The notes beneath the pieces were generated by a model. It did not search any database. It had not been told where the DNA came from and worked only from the letters and a program-made list of their open reading frames with translations. Position numbers and translations under genes: made by a program. Of a DNA stretch of 64,000 nucleotides, positions 46,261 through 54,359 are shown in pieces. Origin of the DNA: Teretinema sp942493045 (GTDB lineage Bacteria > Spirochaetota > Spirochaetia > Treponematales > Treponemataceae); the NCBI GenBank assembly GCA_942493045.1, contig OW818665.1, forward strand, positions 62,001 to 126,000. Direction: 5' to 3'. Numbering within the stretch: the first letter of the stretch is position 1; every line of letters starts with the position of its first letter.

Positions 46261-48354
46261 ATGCCCTTTAACGAATCATACGGCATCAATGCATTTGGCG
46301 ATTATGTCATGCGGGACAGGCTCCCCAAGGCAATTTACAAGGAACTGAAGAGCGTTCAGGATGGTGAGTGTGAATTGACTCTCAGCGTAGCTGAGGTTGT
46401 CGCCAATGCCATGAAAGACTGGGCCATTGAAAAAGGCGCCACGCACTATACTCACTGGTTCCAGCCCATGACCGGGTTGACCGCTGAAAAACATGATTCT
46501 TTTATTTCCCCGACAGCCGATGGCCGGGCTATTCTGGAATTTTCCGGAAAGGAACTGATTCAGGGTGAGCCGGACGCTTCCAGCTTCCCTTCCGGCGGTT
46601 TGCGCGCCACCTTCGAAGCCCGCGGTTATACCGCCTGGGACGTTACCAGCCCCGCCTACATCAGCGAAGACGGCAACAGCCGCACCCTGGTAATTCCAAC
46701 TGCTTTCATTTCCTACAACGGCGAAGCCCTCGACAAGAAGACCCCGCTGCTGCGTTCCATGCAGGCCATTAACACCCAGGCTCTGCGTGTTCTGCGAGCC
46801 ATGGGCAATACTACCTCCAAGCGTGTGCTTTCGTCGGTTGGTCCCGAGCAGGAGTATTTCCTGGTTGATGAGAAGATCTATTCCGAACGCCAGGATTTGC
46901 GTCTGACTGGACGCACCGTTTTCGGCGCAATGCCCCCCAAGGGACAGGAAATGGAAGATCATTACTTCGGCAAGATCCCCGAGCGCGTCGCGGCCTTCAT
47001 GACCGAGGTTAACGAAGAACTGTGGAAGATCGGCATTCCCTCTAAGACTCAGCATAACGAGGTAGCGCCCAATCAGTTTGAGCTGGCCCCGATCTATGGA
47101 TTTACAAACGTTGCCACCGACCAGAACCATCTGGTGATGCAGACTCTTAAAAAGGCTGCCCGCCATCACGGCATGGTTTGTCTGCTGCACGAAAAACCCT
47201 ACCGCGGCGTAAACGGTTCCGGTAAGCACAACAACTGGTCCATCGGAACAGATGACGGTGTAAACCTGTTGAACCCCGGTAAGACTCCCCAGGACAACCT
47301 GCTGTTCATGCTGACGGTTTCCGCTGTTCTGGACGCCGTGGACACCTACGCTCCGTTGCTGCGCCTGTCCGCCGCCAATACCGGAAACGATCACCGCCTT
47401 GGCGCCAACGAAGCTCCTCCGGCCATCATATCGGTATTCCTTGGCGACGAATTGGCCAGCATTTTTGAGGGTCTGGCTTCCGGAAAACCGGTGGCTTCCA
47501 GCGAGGGTCAGCGCCTCGAACTCGGTGTCAACACCCTGCCGCGCCTGCCCAAGGATCTGACCGACCGCAACCGCACCAGCCCCTTTGCCTTTACCGGCAA
47601 CAAGTTCGAGTTCCGCATGGTTCCCTCATCGGAATCCATTTCCGGTCCGAACTTCGTGCTCAATACCATCGTAGCCGAAGTGATGGGCGACTTTGCCGAC
47701 AAGCTGGAAAAAGCCACCGACAAGACTGCCGCTGTTAAAGAATTGATTACTTCCACCTGGAAGAAGCACAGCAAAATCGTTTTCAACGGCAATGGCTATA
47801 CCGAAGAGTGGGTTAAGGAAGCTGTCCGCCGCGGTCTGCCGAATTTGACCAGCTCCGTGGAAGCCTGGCCCTATTTCGCCAAAGAAGACTCGGTGCGAAT
47901 TTTTACCAAACACAAGGTCTTCAGCAAGGAAGAAATCCATGCCCGCCTCGACATCGTGCTGGAAAAATACTCCAAGCAGATTAACATCGAAGCCGGTGTG
48001 GCTTGGGAAATGGCTACCCGCGAGATTCTTCCGGCCTGTACTGAATACGCGACTGAGCTGGCTGCCCAGATCCTGACGCTGGAATCCGCCAAGGCCAAAA
48101 CTGATTCGCTCAAGACCAAACTGGCCCTGATTACCGATCTGGTGGAGGAAGCTTCCAAAGCCGCTGTCGTATTGGACACCGCCCGCAAGGCCACCAAGGA
48201 AATTCACGACGCCCTCAAGCAGGCTGAAATTTCCCGTGACAAGGTCTTTGCCGCCATGGAAGTTTTGCGCACGCCGATCGACAAGCTGGAAAAACTGCTG
48301 CCTGCAGATTATTGGCCGATGCCGACTTACGAAGATCTGCTGTTTAAGATCTAG
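46261..48354 (+). CDS. glnN: Glutamine synthetase type III
   Basis: It makes glutamine from glutamate, ammonium and ATP. The 697 residues fit GSIII (about 700-730), not GSI (about 450). Family features include the N-terminal THYTHWFQPMTGLTAEKHDSF, PSGGLRATFEARGYTAWD, SVGPEQEYFLVD, KTQHNEVAPNQFELAP, and GSGKHNNWSIGTDDGVNL. RLGANEAPPAIISVFLG is also present. An AGGAGG site precedes the ATG at 46261, and an in-frame ATG at 46207 falls in the operator. With gltBD it forms a GS-GOGAT cycle. A terminator follows. Confidence 0.95.
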   Translation: MPFNESYGINAFGDYVMRDRLPKAIYKELKSVQDGECELTLSVAEVVANAMKDWAIEKGATHYTHWFQPMTGLTAEKHDSFISPTADGRAILEFSGKELIQGEPDASSFPSGGLRATFEARGYTAWDVTSPAYISEDGNSRTLVIPTAFISYNGEALDKKTPLLRSMQAINTQALRVLRAMGNTTSKRVLSSVGPEQEYFLVDEKIYSERQDLRLTGRTVFGAMPPKGQEMEDHYFGKIPERVAAFMTEVNEELWKIGIPSKTQHNEVAPNQFELAPIYGFTNVATDQNHLVMQTLKKAARHHGMVCLLHEKPYRGVNGSGKHNNWSIGTDDGVNLLNPGKTPQDNLLFMLTVSAVLDAVDTYAPLLRLSAANTGNDHRLGANEAPPAIISVFLGDELASIFEGLASGKPVASSEGQRLELGVNTLPRLPKDLTDRNRTSPFAFTGNKFEFRMVPSSESISGPNFVLNTIVAEVMGDFADKLEKATDKTAAVKELITSTWKKHSKIVFNGNGYTEEWVKEAVRRGLPNLTSSVEAWPYFAKEDSVRIFTKHKVFSKEEIHARLDIVLEKYSKQINIEAGVAWEMATREILPACTEYATELAAQILTLESAKAKTDSLKTKLALITDLVEEASKAAVVLDTARKATKEIHDALKQAEISRDKVFAAMEVLRTPIDKLEKLLPADYWPMPTYEDLLFKI

Positions 48355-48374
48355 TTACAGCTGAATTGCACGAT

Positions 48375-48412
48375 AGCCCGTATCAGTTTTTCACTGGTAC
48401 GGGCTTTTTTTT
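48375..48412 (+). terminator. intrinsic terminator of glutamine synthetase
   Basis: AGCCCGTATCAG (48375-48386) pairs with CTGGTACGGGCT (48394-48405), allowing G-U pairs. A T-run follows to 48412. Confidence 0.9.
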
Positions 48413-48436
48413 CCTCTCATGAGCGGAACGCAAAAA

Positions 48437-48466
48437 AAAGCCGTTCCCGGTGAGGGGAACGGCTTT
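48437..48466 (-). terminator. intrinsic terminator of the RRM protein gene
   Basis: AAAGCCGTTCCC (48437-48448) pairs with GGGAACGGCTTT (48455-48466). The A-run at 48432-48439 gives the T-tract on the minus strand. Confidence 0.88.
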
Positions 48467-48490
48467 CAGATTGCTCTAAACGGTTATGAT

Positions 48491-48763
48491 TTAGTAGCGA
48501 TCGTTGTCACGGCGGGGCTTGTCAACGGATTCGTTGACCTTCAGCTGGCGACCGTCCAGTTCATAGCCGTTGAGGCTGTTGATGGCGGCGCGGGCTTCGT
48601 CTTCGGTGCCCATTTCAACAAAGGCAAAACCTTTGGAACGGCCGGAATCACGATCGGTAATTACTTTTACAGATACGATCTGTCCGTGTGCCTGAAAGAG
48701 GTCGGTCAGACCGGATTCGTTGGTGTTGTAGCTCAGGTTTCCTACATAAATTTTCTTGCCCAT
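48491..48763 (-). CDS. Small RNA-binding protein with one RRM domain
   Basis: The 90-residue protein is almost entirely one RNA recognition motif: RNP2 is KIYVGNLSY and RNP1 is KGFAFVEM. A short basic/acidic tail follows (KPRRDNDRY). Such bacterial RRM proteins resemble cyanobacterial Rbp proteins and are often linked to cold or stress responses. The AAGGA site lies next to a small hairpin (ACAGTG/CACTGT arms near 48779-48796), which could influence translation. About 180 nt of untranslated sequence precede the gene. Confidence 0.93.
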   Translation of the reverse strand: MGKKIYVGNLSYNTNESGLTDLFQAHGQIVSVKVITDRDSGRSKGFAFVEMGTEDEARAAINSLNGYELDGRQLKVNESVDKPRRDNDRY

Positions 48764-48944
48764 TTTGGCTTCCTTGTCACAGTGCTTTCACACTGTTCTG
48801 TGTACATTCACTTATCCATGATAAGCGTTCTCTGCCCTTTCCGATTAACCGGACTTTGGCAAACGAAGATAGCTCTGGACAAATCAATGTATCTTTTACC
48901 GATACTCTGTCGTAAGTTCTCTCTTACATTGAATATACTCTATT
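48764..48944 (-). promoter_or_regulatory. upstream region of the RRM gene
   Basis: No gene is seen in this 180-nt stretch. On the minus strand it should hold the RRM promoter and a leader. I see no convincing -35/-10 pair at 16-18 bp spacing. A hairpin with ACAGTG/CACTGT arms sits just before the ribosome site. Confidence 0.3.
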
Positions 48945-49346
48945 CTATTCTTTCTGTATAGCGTTAATCTTCTCTAACTCCAGTTTAAGGGCCCCTATCG
49001 AGATAAATACCTCATAAAGCGATAAAATAAGCGAAATCATCAGGGTAATTAGGCTGACCGCGAATACAATTTCAGCCGCCAGCGTATTACCGGCAAAGAA
49101 TATAAACATGCACACTACGCAAAACAGGAAGCTGAGCGTCCCGAAAAACTGCGTATATTTGATCAGCTGCAGTCTGACGCGGAAATTGGCCAGTTGCTGG
49201 TAGATTCCGCTGTCGTGTTTTTCAGTGTAGAGGGCTACAAATTGCCGTACCAGGCTGGCTACAGCCAGAAAACGGTTGGTAAAGGCCAGCATCCATAATG
49301 AAATAGCCGAAAAAAGCAGGGCCGGGGTGGTAATATCAAAGTTCAT
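48945..49346 (-). CDS. DUF2721-type small membrane protein
   Basis: The 133-residue protein has about three hydrophobic segments. The N-terminal TPALLFSAISLWMLAFTNRFLAVASLVR and the later EIVFAVSLITLMISLILSLYEVFISIGAL fit the DUF2721 family. The function is unknown. An AGGAGG site precedes the ATG. Confidence 0.75.
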   Translation of the reverse strand: MNFDITTPALLFSAISLWMLAFTNRFLAVASLVRQFVALYTEKHDSGIYQQLANFRVRLQLIKYTQFFGTLSFLFCVVCMFIFFAGNTLAAEIVFAVSLITLMISLILSLYEVFISIGALKLELEKINAIQKE

Positions 49347-49431
49347 AGTGATTCCTCCTGTTTATATTGATGAGATTGACGCATCATCAGCGCGGGGCTA
49401 CACTCCAAGTATACTGTTTTGGAGGATTTTC

Positions 49432-50238
49432 TTGAACATAAAACTATTGATTCGAACTCTATCAGCGGCCCTGCTGATAGCTGTGCTTTTTGCTTCCTGC
49501 CTGTCCACGCTGGAATCTCTGGCCGGAAGTCTTGGTACCGGCACCGCCCGGCCGGCTATTACCAACGCCGAGGCGGTCTCTGCCCTGCGTGACGCCCTGA
49601 AAGTCGGCGCCACCAGCGCCAGCGAGCAATTGTCGGTTACCGACGGGTATTTTGGGAGTGAGGTTTTACGAATTCTATTGCCGCCGGAGGCCCGTCCGCT
49701 GATTGATAACGTGGGTAAAATACCCCAGGGCCAGAAACTGATCGATGATGTCGTTCTGCGCCTGAACCGTTCCGCGGAGGAAGCGGCTAAGGATGTTGTC
49801 CCGATTTTTACAGACGCCATTATGAGCATGACGATAGCCGACGGTATCGCGATTATCAAGGGCGGCGACCATGCCGCCACTGATTATTTCAAATCAAAAA
49901 CCCGGCCGGCCCTGTATAATTTGTACCGGCCCAAGGTTGATGCGGCTCTGGCCCGTCCCCTGGTCATGAATATTTCGGCGAAGCGTTCCTGGGAAAATCT
50001 GACTACTGCCTATAACCGTGTTGGTACATTGGCTAATAGCGCCGCGGCCCTGGCCGGCCGGCCGGCGCCGATGCCCGCTGTTCAAACCGATTTAGCCGGT
50101 TGGGCTACCAACCGGGCGCTCGACGGTTTGTTCTTTAAGGTAGCCGAGGAAGAACTGAAAATCCGGCGCAATCCGCTTGGCTATGCCTCGGATATGATCC
50201 GCAAGGTTTTCGGCGCCCTGAAAGACGGTTTTCTGTAA
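49432..50238 (+). CDS. DUF4197-family lipoprotein
   Basis: The 268-residue protein starts at a TTG 5 nt after GGAGGA and has a lipobox (LFASC). The DUF4197 pattern is clear: EAVSALRDALKVGATSAS, ILLPPEARPLIDNVG, VVLRLNRSAEEAAKDVVPIFTDAIMSMTIADGIAIIKGGDHAATDYFKSKT. The function of the family is unknown. The frame open from 49276 crosses the promoter of the divergent gene and is rejected. A terminator follows. Confidence 0.88.
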   Translation: MNIKLLIRTLSAALLIAVLFASCLSTLESLAGSLGTGTARPAITNAEAVSALRDALKVGATSASEQLSVTDGYFGSEVLRILLPPEARPLIDNVGKIPQGQKLIDDVVLRLNRSAEEAAKDVVPIFTDAIMSMTIADGIAIIKGGDHAATDYFKSKTRPALYNLYRPKVDAALARPLVMNISAKRSWENLTTAYNRVGTLANSAAALAGRPAPMPAVQTDLAGWATNRALDGLFFKVAEEELKIRRNPLGYASDMIRKVFGALKDGFL

Positions 50239-50263
50239 GCATCGGTTCAATCAAGTTGAAAGG

Positions 50264-50295
50264 CTCTCCGGCATTGCGCCGGGGAGTTTTTTTTT
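50264..50295 (+). terminator. intrinsic terminator of the DUF4197 gene
   Basis: CTCTCCGGC (50264-50272) pairs with GCCGGGGAG (50278-50286), followed by a T-run to 50295. Confidence 0.88.
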
Positions 50296-50304
50296 GTAAG
50301 TTTA

Positions 50305-50333
50305 TTGACAATGTGAACACTTGAGCATATAGT
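50305..50333 (+). promoter_or_regulatory. promoter of the cadC-cadA operon
   Basis: A consensus TTGACA (50305-50310), 17 bp, then TATAGT (50328-50333). This strong promoter would require repression in the absence of metal. Confidence 0.85.
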
Positions 50334-50340
50334 CAAGTGT
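50317..50340. promoter_or_regulatory. ArsR/SmtB-type operator
   Basis: ACACTTGA (50317-50324) and TCAAGTGT (50333-50340) are exact inverted arms 8 bp apart, overlapping the -10. The 12-12 geometry is typical for ArsR/SmtB repressors, so autoregulation by the product of the next gene is likely. Confidence 0.8.
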
Positions 50341-50353
50341 AGGAGCATAAGAA

Positions 50354-50743
50354 ATGAATAGTGGTTCAGAAGCGGCGAAGCCGGAAAACATCGAAGATCA
50401 CTGCGCGGAAAGTTGCGTGCATCTGGAAACAGTACAGCGCTGCCGGCAGAAAATGCCCAGTGAACAAATTTTGAGCGACTTAGCTGATTTTTTACGGAAC
50501 TTTGGAGATTCAACCCGGGTGCGTATCGTATCAGCCTTGATGGACGGTGAGTTGTGTGTCTGCGATATTGCCGCTGTGCTGGATATGACCGTCTCGGCTG
50601 TTTCACATCAGTTGCGGGTTTTAAGGCAATCAAAAATAGTGCGGACGCGCCGCGATGGAAAACAGGTTTATTATTCTATCGATGATCATCATGTCGGAAT
50701 TTTATTTTCGACGGGACTTGAACATGTACGGGAGGGACGCTGA
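50354..50743 (+). CDS. cadC: ArsR/SmtB-family metal-sensing repressor (CadC-like)
   Basis: A 129-residue winged-helix repressor that should release the operator on binding soft metals. The alpha3 site ELCVCD (Cys68, Cys70) and N-terminal Cys17, Cys21 and Cys30 match the alpha3N site of CadC, which senses Cd/Pb/Zn. The alpha5 pattern Asp111-X-His113-X10-His124-X2-Glu127 is the zinc site of SmtB/CzrA. Both sites are thus present. The recognition helix is DMTVSAVSHQLRVLRQ. The efflux ATPase starts 1 nt after the stop. Confidence 0.93.
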   Translation: MNSGSEAAKPENIEDHCAESCVHLETVQRCRQKMPSEQILSDLADFLRNFGDSTRVRIVSALMDGELCVCDIAAVLDMTVSAVSHQLRVLRQSKIVRTRRDGKQVYYSIDDHHVGILFSTGLEHVREGR

Positions 50744-50744
50744 T

Positions 50745-52706
50745 ATGGCCTGTGCCTGTGAGGGAGCAAATTGCCCATCTGCTGACGCTAAAGCCGGCGC
50801 CCGGGCCCAGGCGGCGTTCCGTCTGATTGTTGCGCGTTTTATAATTTCCTCGGTTTTGTTCGCTCTCGCTATCATCTTCAGTTTTGTTCCCGATGATATT
50901 CTAGAGTTTCGAATTATTCTGATTCGGCTGCTCTTTATTTTATCCTGGCTTGCATCTGGATATCGGGTGGTGTTGAACGCCCTGCAGGGCATCCTCCGCG
51001 GACGGGTTTTTGACGAAAACTTTTTAATGACCATCGCCACAGTGGGGGCTTTTATCATCGGACAGTGGTCGGAAGGCGCCGCGGTGATGCTTTTCTATAA
51101 CTTGGGTGAAATGGTTCAGGAGTCGGCGGTTAGCCGATCCCGTCGCTCTATTAGCGACCTGATGGACGTCCGGCCGGATTTTGCCCGGCTGGCACAGGCC
51201 CTGAATGGCGAATCTGAAGTGCATCCATCGCGGGTGGCTGTCGGGGAGCGGATTCTGGTTAAACCCGGCGAGAAAGTTCCGCTGGACGGTATCGTGCTGG
51301 AGGGCAGTTCCAGCTTTGACACCTCACGACTGACCGGGGAAAGCGTGCCGCGCTTTGCCGAAACCGGTTCTGAGGCCCTGGCCGGCTTCGTAAATGGCAG
51401 CGGTGTGCTGATCATCCGGACAGTCCGGCCTTACGCTGAATCGGCCGCCGCCAGGATGCTTGCGCTGATCGAGGATTCCCGGGATAGAAAGGCCCGCTCC
51501 GAAAAACTGATCACCGCCTTCGCGCGAATTTATACGCCTATTGTAACGATTTCCGCTTTGTTCCTGGCCGTTGTGCCGCCGCTGTTATTTGCCCTGTCCT
51601 GGGAGGTATGGGTTGGGCGAGCTCTGGTCTTTCTGGTTATCTCCTGTCCCTGCGCTTTTGTGATTGCCGTTCCTCTAGGTTTTTTCGGTGGTATTGGCGG
51701 CGCGGCCAGAAAGGGTATTCTGATTAAGGGGGCCGATTTCATGGATGTGCTGGCAAACGCCAGTGTCGTAGTCTTTGATAAAACCGGGACGCTCACTACC
51801 GGTGTTTTTACCGTGCGCTCCATTCAAACCGCCTCCGGATTTACTGAAAGCGAAGTGCTCTCTTTCGCGGCCCGCGTCGAGCGGCATTCTTCTCACCCTG
51901 TAGCATCCGCGGTGTTGCGTTACGCTGAATCTGAAGGTGTGGACTATCAGAGTCTGTCGCTGGAGGAGGATACTGATTATACAGACCGCGCCGGTTATGG
52001 CGTCAGTGTCAATTGCGGCGGACGCCTGATTTTAGCCGGTTCGCAGAAACTGATGGAAGAAAATGGTGTGCCCGCTATTCCTCCCGCGCGGACGAAGGGT
52101 GGTACAACCGTATACATCGCACTTGACGGAAAGTGGATAGGAACACTTACTTTAAACGATGTTGAAAAACCCGACGCGCGACAAGCTGTGACCGAGCTGT
52201 ATGCCCTGGGAATCACTGAGGTGGTGATGCTCACCGGTGACAGTGAAGCCGCAGCCCGTGAGATGGCCGATCGGATCGGGATAGCTGATGTCCGTTTCGG
52301 TATCCTGCCTCATGAAAAAGTGAGTATTTTTGAGGAGATAGCGAACCGTGTTCACCGCCCGCATAAAAAAAAGACGGTACTTTTTGTCGGAGACGGTATC
52401 AATGACGCCCCGGTATTATCCCGGGCCGACGCCGGAATAGCGATGGGTGGTATCGGCTCAGACGCCGCCATCGAAGCCGCAGATGTGGTATTGATGAACG
52501 ACAATCCGCTTTCGGTAGTTACCGCAATCCGTACCGCGCGATGGACACGGCATATTGTTGTTGAAAATATTGTCTTTTCGTTTGTGGTTAAAATCGGTTT
52601 TCTCGTGCTTGGGGCCATGGGTGTAGCGACGCTTTGGGAGGCGGTGTTTGCAGATGTCGGAGTTGCCCTGCTGGCAACGGTTAATTCCCTGCGGGCCAGA
52701 CGTTAA
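50745..52706 (+). CDS. cadA: P1B-type heavy-metal ATPase (Cd/Zn/Pb exporter, CadA-like)
   Basis: It pumps divalent soft metals out of the cytoplasm. The 653-residue protein has CPC in membrane helix 6 (VISCPCAF, about 300), DKTGT (about 344), HSSHPVA, and GDGINDAP (about 548), plus the TGES phosphatase loop. The usual HMA domain (GMxCxxC) is missing. A short Cys-rich N-terminus (MACACEGANC) takes its place. The ATG at 50745 has a GGAGGG site. The frame open from 50655 overlaps cadC and is rejected. Confidence 0.94.
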   Translation: MACACEGANCPSADAKAGARAQAAFRLIVARFIISSVLFALAIIFSFVPDDILEFRIILIRLLFILSWLASGYRVVLNALQGILRGRVFDENFLMTIATVGAFIIGQWSEGAAVMLFYNLGEMVQESAVSRSRRSISDLMDVRPDFARLAQALNGESEVHPSRVAVGERILVKPGEKVPLDGIVLEGSSSFDTSRLTGESVPRFAETGSEALAGFVNGSGVLIIRTVRPYAESAAARMLALIEDSRDRKARSEKLITAFARIYTPIVTISALFLAVVPPLLFALSWEVWVGRALVFLVISCPCAFVIAVPLGFFGGIGGAARKGILIKGADFMDVLANASVVVFDKTGTLTTGVFTVRSIQTASGFTESEVLSFAARVERHSSHPVASAVLRYAESEGVDYQSLSLEEDTDYTDRAGYGVSVNCGGRLILAGSQKLMEENGVPAIPPARTKGGTTVYIALDGKWIGTLTLNDVEKPDARQAVTELYALGITEVVMLTGDSEAAAREMADRIGIADVRFGILPHEKVSIFEEIANRVHRPHKKKTVLFVGDGINDAPVLSRADAGIAMGGIGSDAAIEAADVVLMNDNPLSVVTAIRTARWTRHIVVENIVFSFVVKIGFLVLGAMGVATLWEAVFADVGVALLATVNSLRARR

Positions 52707-52728
52707 ATTTTTCCGGAAAATGGCCTCA

Positions 52729-52757
52729 TAGACAAAGCTGATTTTTTTTGTTATTAT
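52729..52757 (+). promoter_or_regulatory. tRNA-Leu promoter
   Basis: TAGACA (52729-52734), 17 bp, TATTAT (52752-52757). Transcription would start about 8 nt before the mature tRNA. Confidence 0.7.
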
Positions 52758-52771
52758 TTCACCAATCAATC

Positions 52772-52854
52772 GCCGGCGTGGTGAAATGGCAGACACGGTG
52801 GACTCAAAATCCACTGCCTTCACGGGCATATGGGTTCAAGTCCCATCGCCGGCA
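52772..52854 (+). tRNA. tRNA-Leu (anticodon CAA)
   Basis: An 83-nt type II tRNA. The acceptor stem GCCGGCG pairs with CGCCGGC, the discriminator is A, and the 3' CCA is not encoded. The anticodon stem GTGGA/TCCAC encloses the loop CTCAAAA with anticodon CAA, which reads UUG. A long variable arm (TGCC-TTCAC-GGGCA) and the T-arm with GGTTCAAGTCC follow. Its 3' end (GTTCAAGTCCCATCGCCGGC) recurs in both orientations downstream. Confidence 0.95.
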
Positions 52855-52859
52855 AAAAA

Positions 52860-52890
52860 GGTCGTTCCCGAAGGGGACGGCCTTTTTTTT
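52860..52890. terminator. terminator of tRNA-Leu, first of four copies
   Basis: GGTCGTTCCC-GAA-GGGGACGGCC forms the stem, flanked by an A-run on the left and a T-run on the right, so it can act in both directions. Copies lie at 52991-53013, 53120-53142 and 53312-53334. Confidence 0.9.
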
Positions 52891-52894
52891 ATAA

Positions 52895-53440
52895 GCCGGC
52901 GATGGGACTTGAACGTGAGGCCCCGCCGAGCGGTAGCGAGGGGAGAGGGGCCGAGCGCGGCCCGGAGGGAAGTCCCATCGCCGGCAAAAAGGTCGTTCCC
53001 GAAGGGGACGGCCTTTTTTTATAGGCCGGCGATGGGACTTGAACGTGAGGCCCCGCCGAGCTGGCGAGGGTGGAGGGGCCGAGCGCGGCCCGGAGGGAAG
53101 TCCCATCGCCGGCAAAAAAGGTCGTTCCCGAAGGGGACGGCCTTTTTTTATAGGCCGGCGATGGGACTTGACGCCCAGTTCGCCGAAGGCGAACAGTTAA
53201 ATACAATTCCGCTAGGCGCCTGCGCGTAGCGCAGAGCGTGAGGCCCCGCCGAGCTGGCGAGGGTGGAGGGGCCGAGCGCGGCCCGGAGGGAAGTCCCATC
53301 GCCGGCAAAAAGGTCGTTCCCGAAGGGGACGGCCTTTTTTTATAAGCCGGCGATGGGACTTGACGCCCAGTTCGCCGAAGGCGAACAGTTAAATACAATT
53401 CCGCTAGGCGCCTGCGCGTAGCGCAGAGCGTGAGGCCCCG
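52895..53440. repeat. tandem array of composite palindromes made from the tRNA-Leu 3' end and terminator
   Basis: Each unit contains, in order, an inverted copy of the tRNA 3' end (start GCCGGCGATGGGACTTGA, at 52895, 53025, 53154 and 53346), a GC-rich spacer (GTGAGGCCCCGCCGAGC ... GGGGCCGAGCGCGGCC), a direct copy (AAGTCCCATCGCCGGC, ending at 52985, 53113 and 53306), and a bidirectional terminator hairpin. Unit lengths are about 130, 129, 192 and 95 bp (the last truncated). Units 3 and 4 carry an extra ~63 bp with its own hairpins (TTCGCC-GAA-GGCGAA). Direct and inverted tRNA copies flank every terminator, so each can form an ~80-nt nested hairpin. No gene is supported here. The open frames follow repeat periodicity. 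Confidence 0.9.
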
Positions 53441-53449
53441 CTGCAGAAT

Positions 53450-54343
53450 TTATTTTGAGTAATGTACAGTGTACTCTGATTCAATTTTGACGGGAGACAA
53501 TTCGCGGCTGTACAGTTCAGTTGAACCCACACAAAGCCCGGCTGCCAGTGTACCGTATCGCAGGCAGTCCCGTAGATTTTTTCCTGAGACATGGGCATAG
53601 AGAAACCCTGAAAAGAAACTGTCTCCGGCGCCGTTGATATCCACTGTTTTATAGTCGGAAATAATCGGCTCCTCAGCCCATTCGCCGGTAGCGTTTATGG
53701 CCGATGCCCCAAGTTTTCCGTGGGTGCAGACAACAAGTTTTTTGCCCTGGTTGATGAGTTTTTCCATAAAAGAGCGATAGTTTGGAATATGATCAGAGCT
53801 CATTTGAATCATGTCCGCGGCTTCGATAAAGTCATTGTGGTATTCATTTTTTAGATCATAGTCATGGATGTCTGTCCAGATTTCCTTCCCTTCGGCTTTG
53901 CACAGGGGAATGAGCTGTCGGGCGTAGTTCGTGATGTTAAGAACAACAATATCAGCTTTAGTGATCAGCTGTTTAATAGATGACAGATCAAGTTCCGGTT
54001 CATGACTGCAGTATGCGGTGAAAATACTGATGCGCTGTCCGTTCTTGTCTACCAGGTTGGTGAAACTCGCGGTGGCTGCCGGATCGCGCTCGGCTATAAA
54101 ACGGATTGGTTGGTCGGCCATATAGGATTTTATTTTGGCGCCGTTTTCATCCTCTGCCAGGAAGGCGTGTAGGGTTGTGGTAAAACCAAGGGCTGCCAGA
54201 TTGAGGGCCTTTCCCGCTCCGGTTCCACCGATCATCCAGTTGCTTGAACTCGAGAAGATTGAGCCCGGTTTGCCTGAAGGCAGACTGTCCATACGGATAA
54301 TGAGGTCCCGGGAAATCCCTCCAACGACAAGGATGTTTTTCAT
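53450..54343 (-). CDS. PfkB-family carbohydrate kinase
   Basis: A ribokinase-like sugar or nucleoside kinase of 297 residues. The first PfkB signature is WMIGGTGAGKALNLAALG. The second, DINGAGDSFFSGFLYA, holds the anion hole and catalytic Asp. No gene nearby indicates the substrate. The gene is visibly more AT-rich than its neighbours. It ends 10 nt from the palindrome array and follows the histidine kinase gene by 16 nt, so the two may be one transcript. An AAGGA site precedes the ATG. Confidence 0.88.
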   Translation of the reverse strand: MKNILVVGGISRDLIIRMDSLPSGKPGSIFSSSSNWMIGGTGAGKALNLAALGFTTTLHAFLAEDENGAKIKSYMADQPIRFIAERDPAATASFTNLVDKNGQRISIFTAYCSHEPELDLSSIKQLITKADIVVLNITNYARQLIPLCKAEGKEIWTDIHDYDLKNEYHNDFIEAADMIQMSSDHIPNYRSFMEKLINQGKKLVVCTHGKLGASAINATGEWAEEPIISDYKTVDINGAGDSFFSGFLYAHVSGKNLRDCLRYGTLAAGLCVGSTELYSRELSPVKIESEYTVHYSK

Positions 54344-54359
54344 TTTATATTCCTTTTAC

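Noticed and set aside
52786..53398. Open frames on both strands through the tRNA-Leu array (up to 169 codons)
   Set aside because: They follow the repeat periodicity, repeat the same peptide blocks, run through terminator hairpins and the tRNA, and lack ribosome sites.
52855..53440. CRISPR array
   Set aside because: The repeats are composite palindromes with tRNA and terminator pieces. There are no regular unique spacers and no cas genes.
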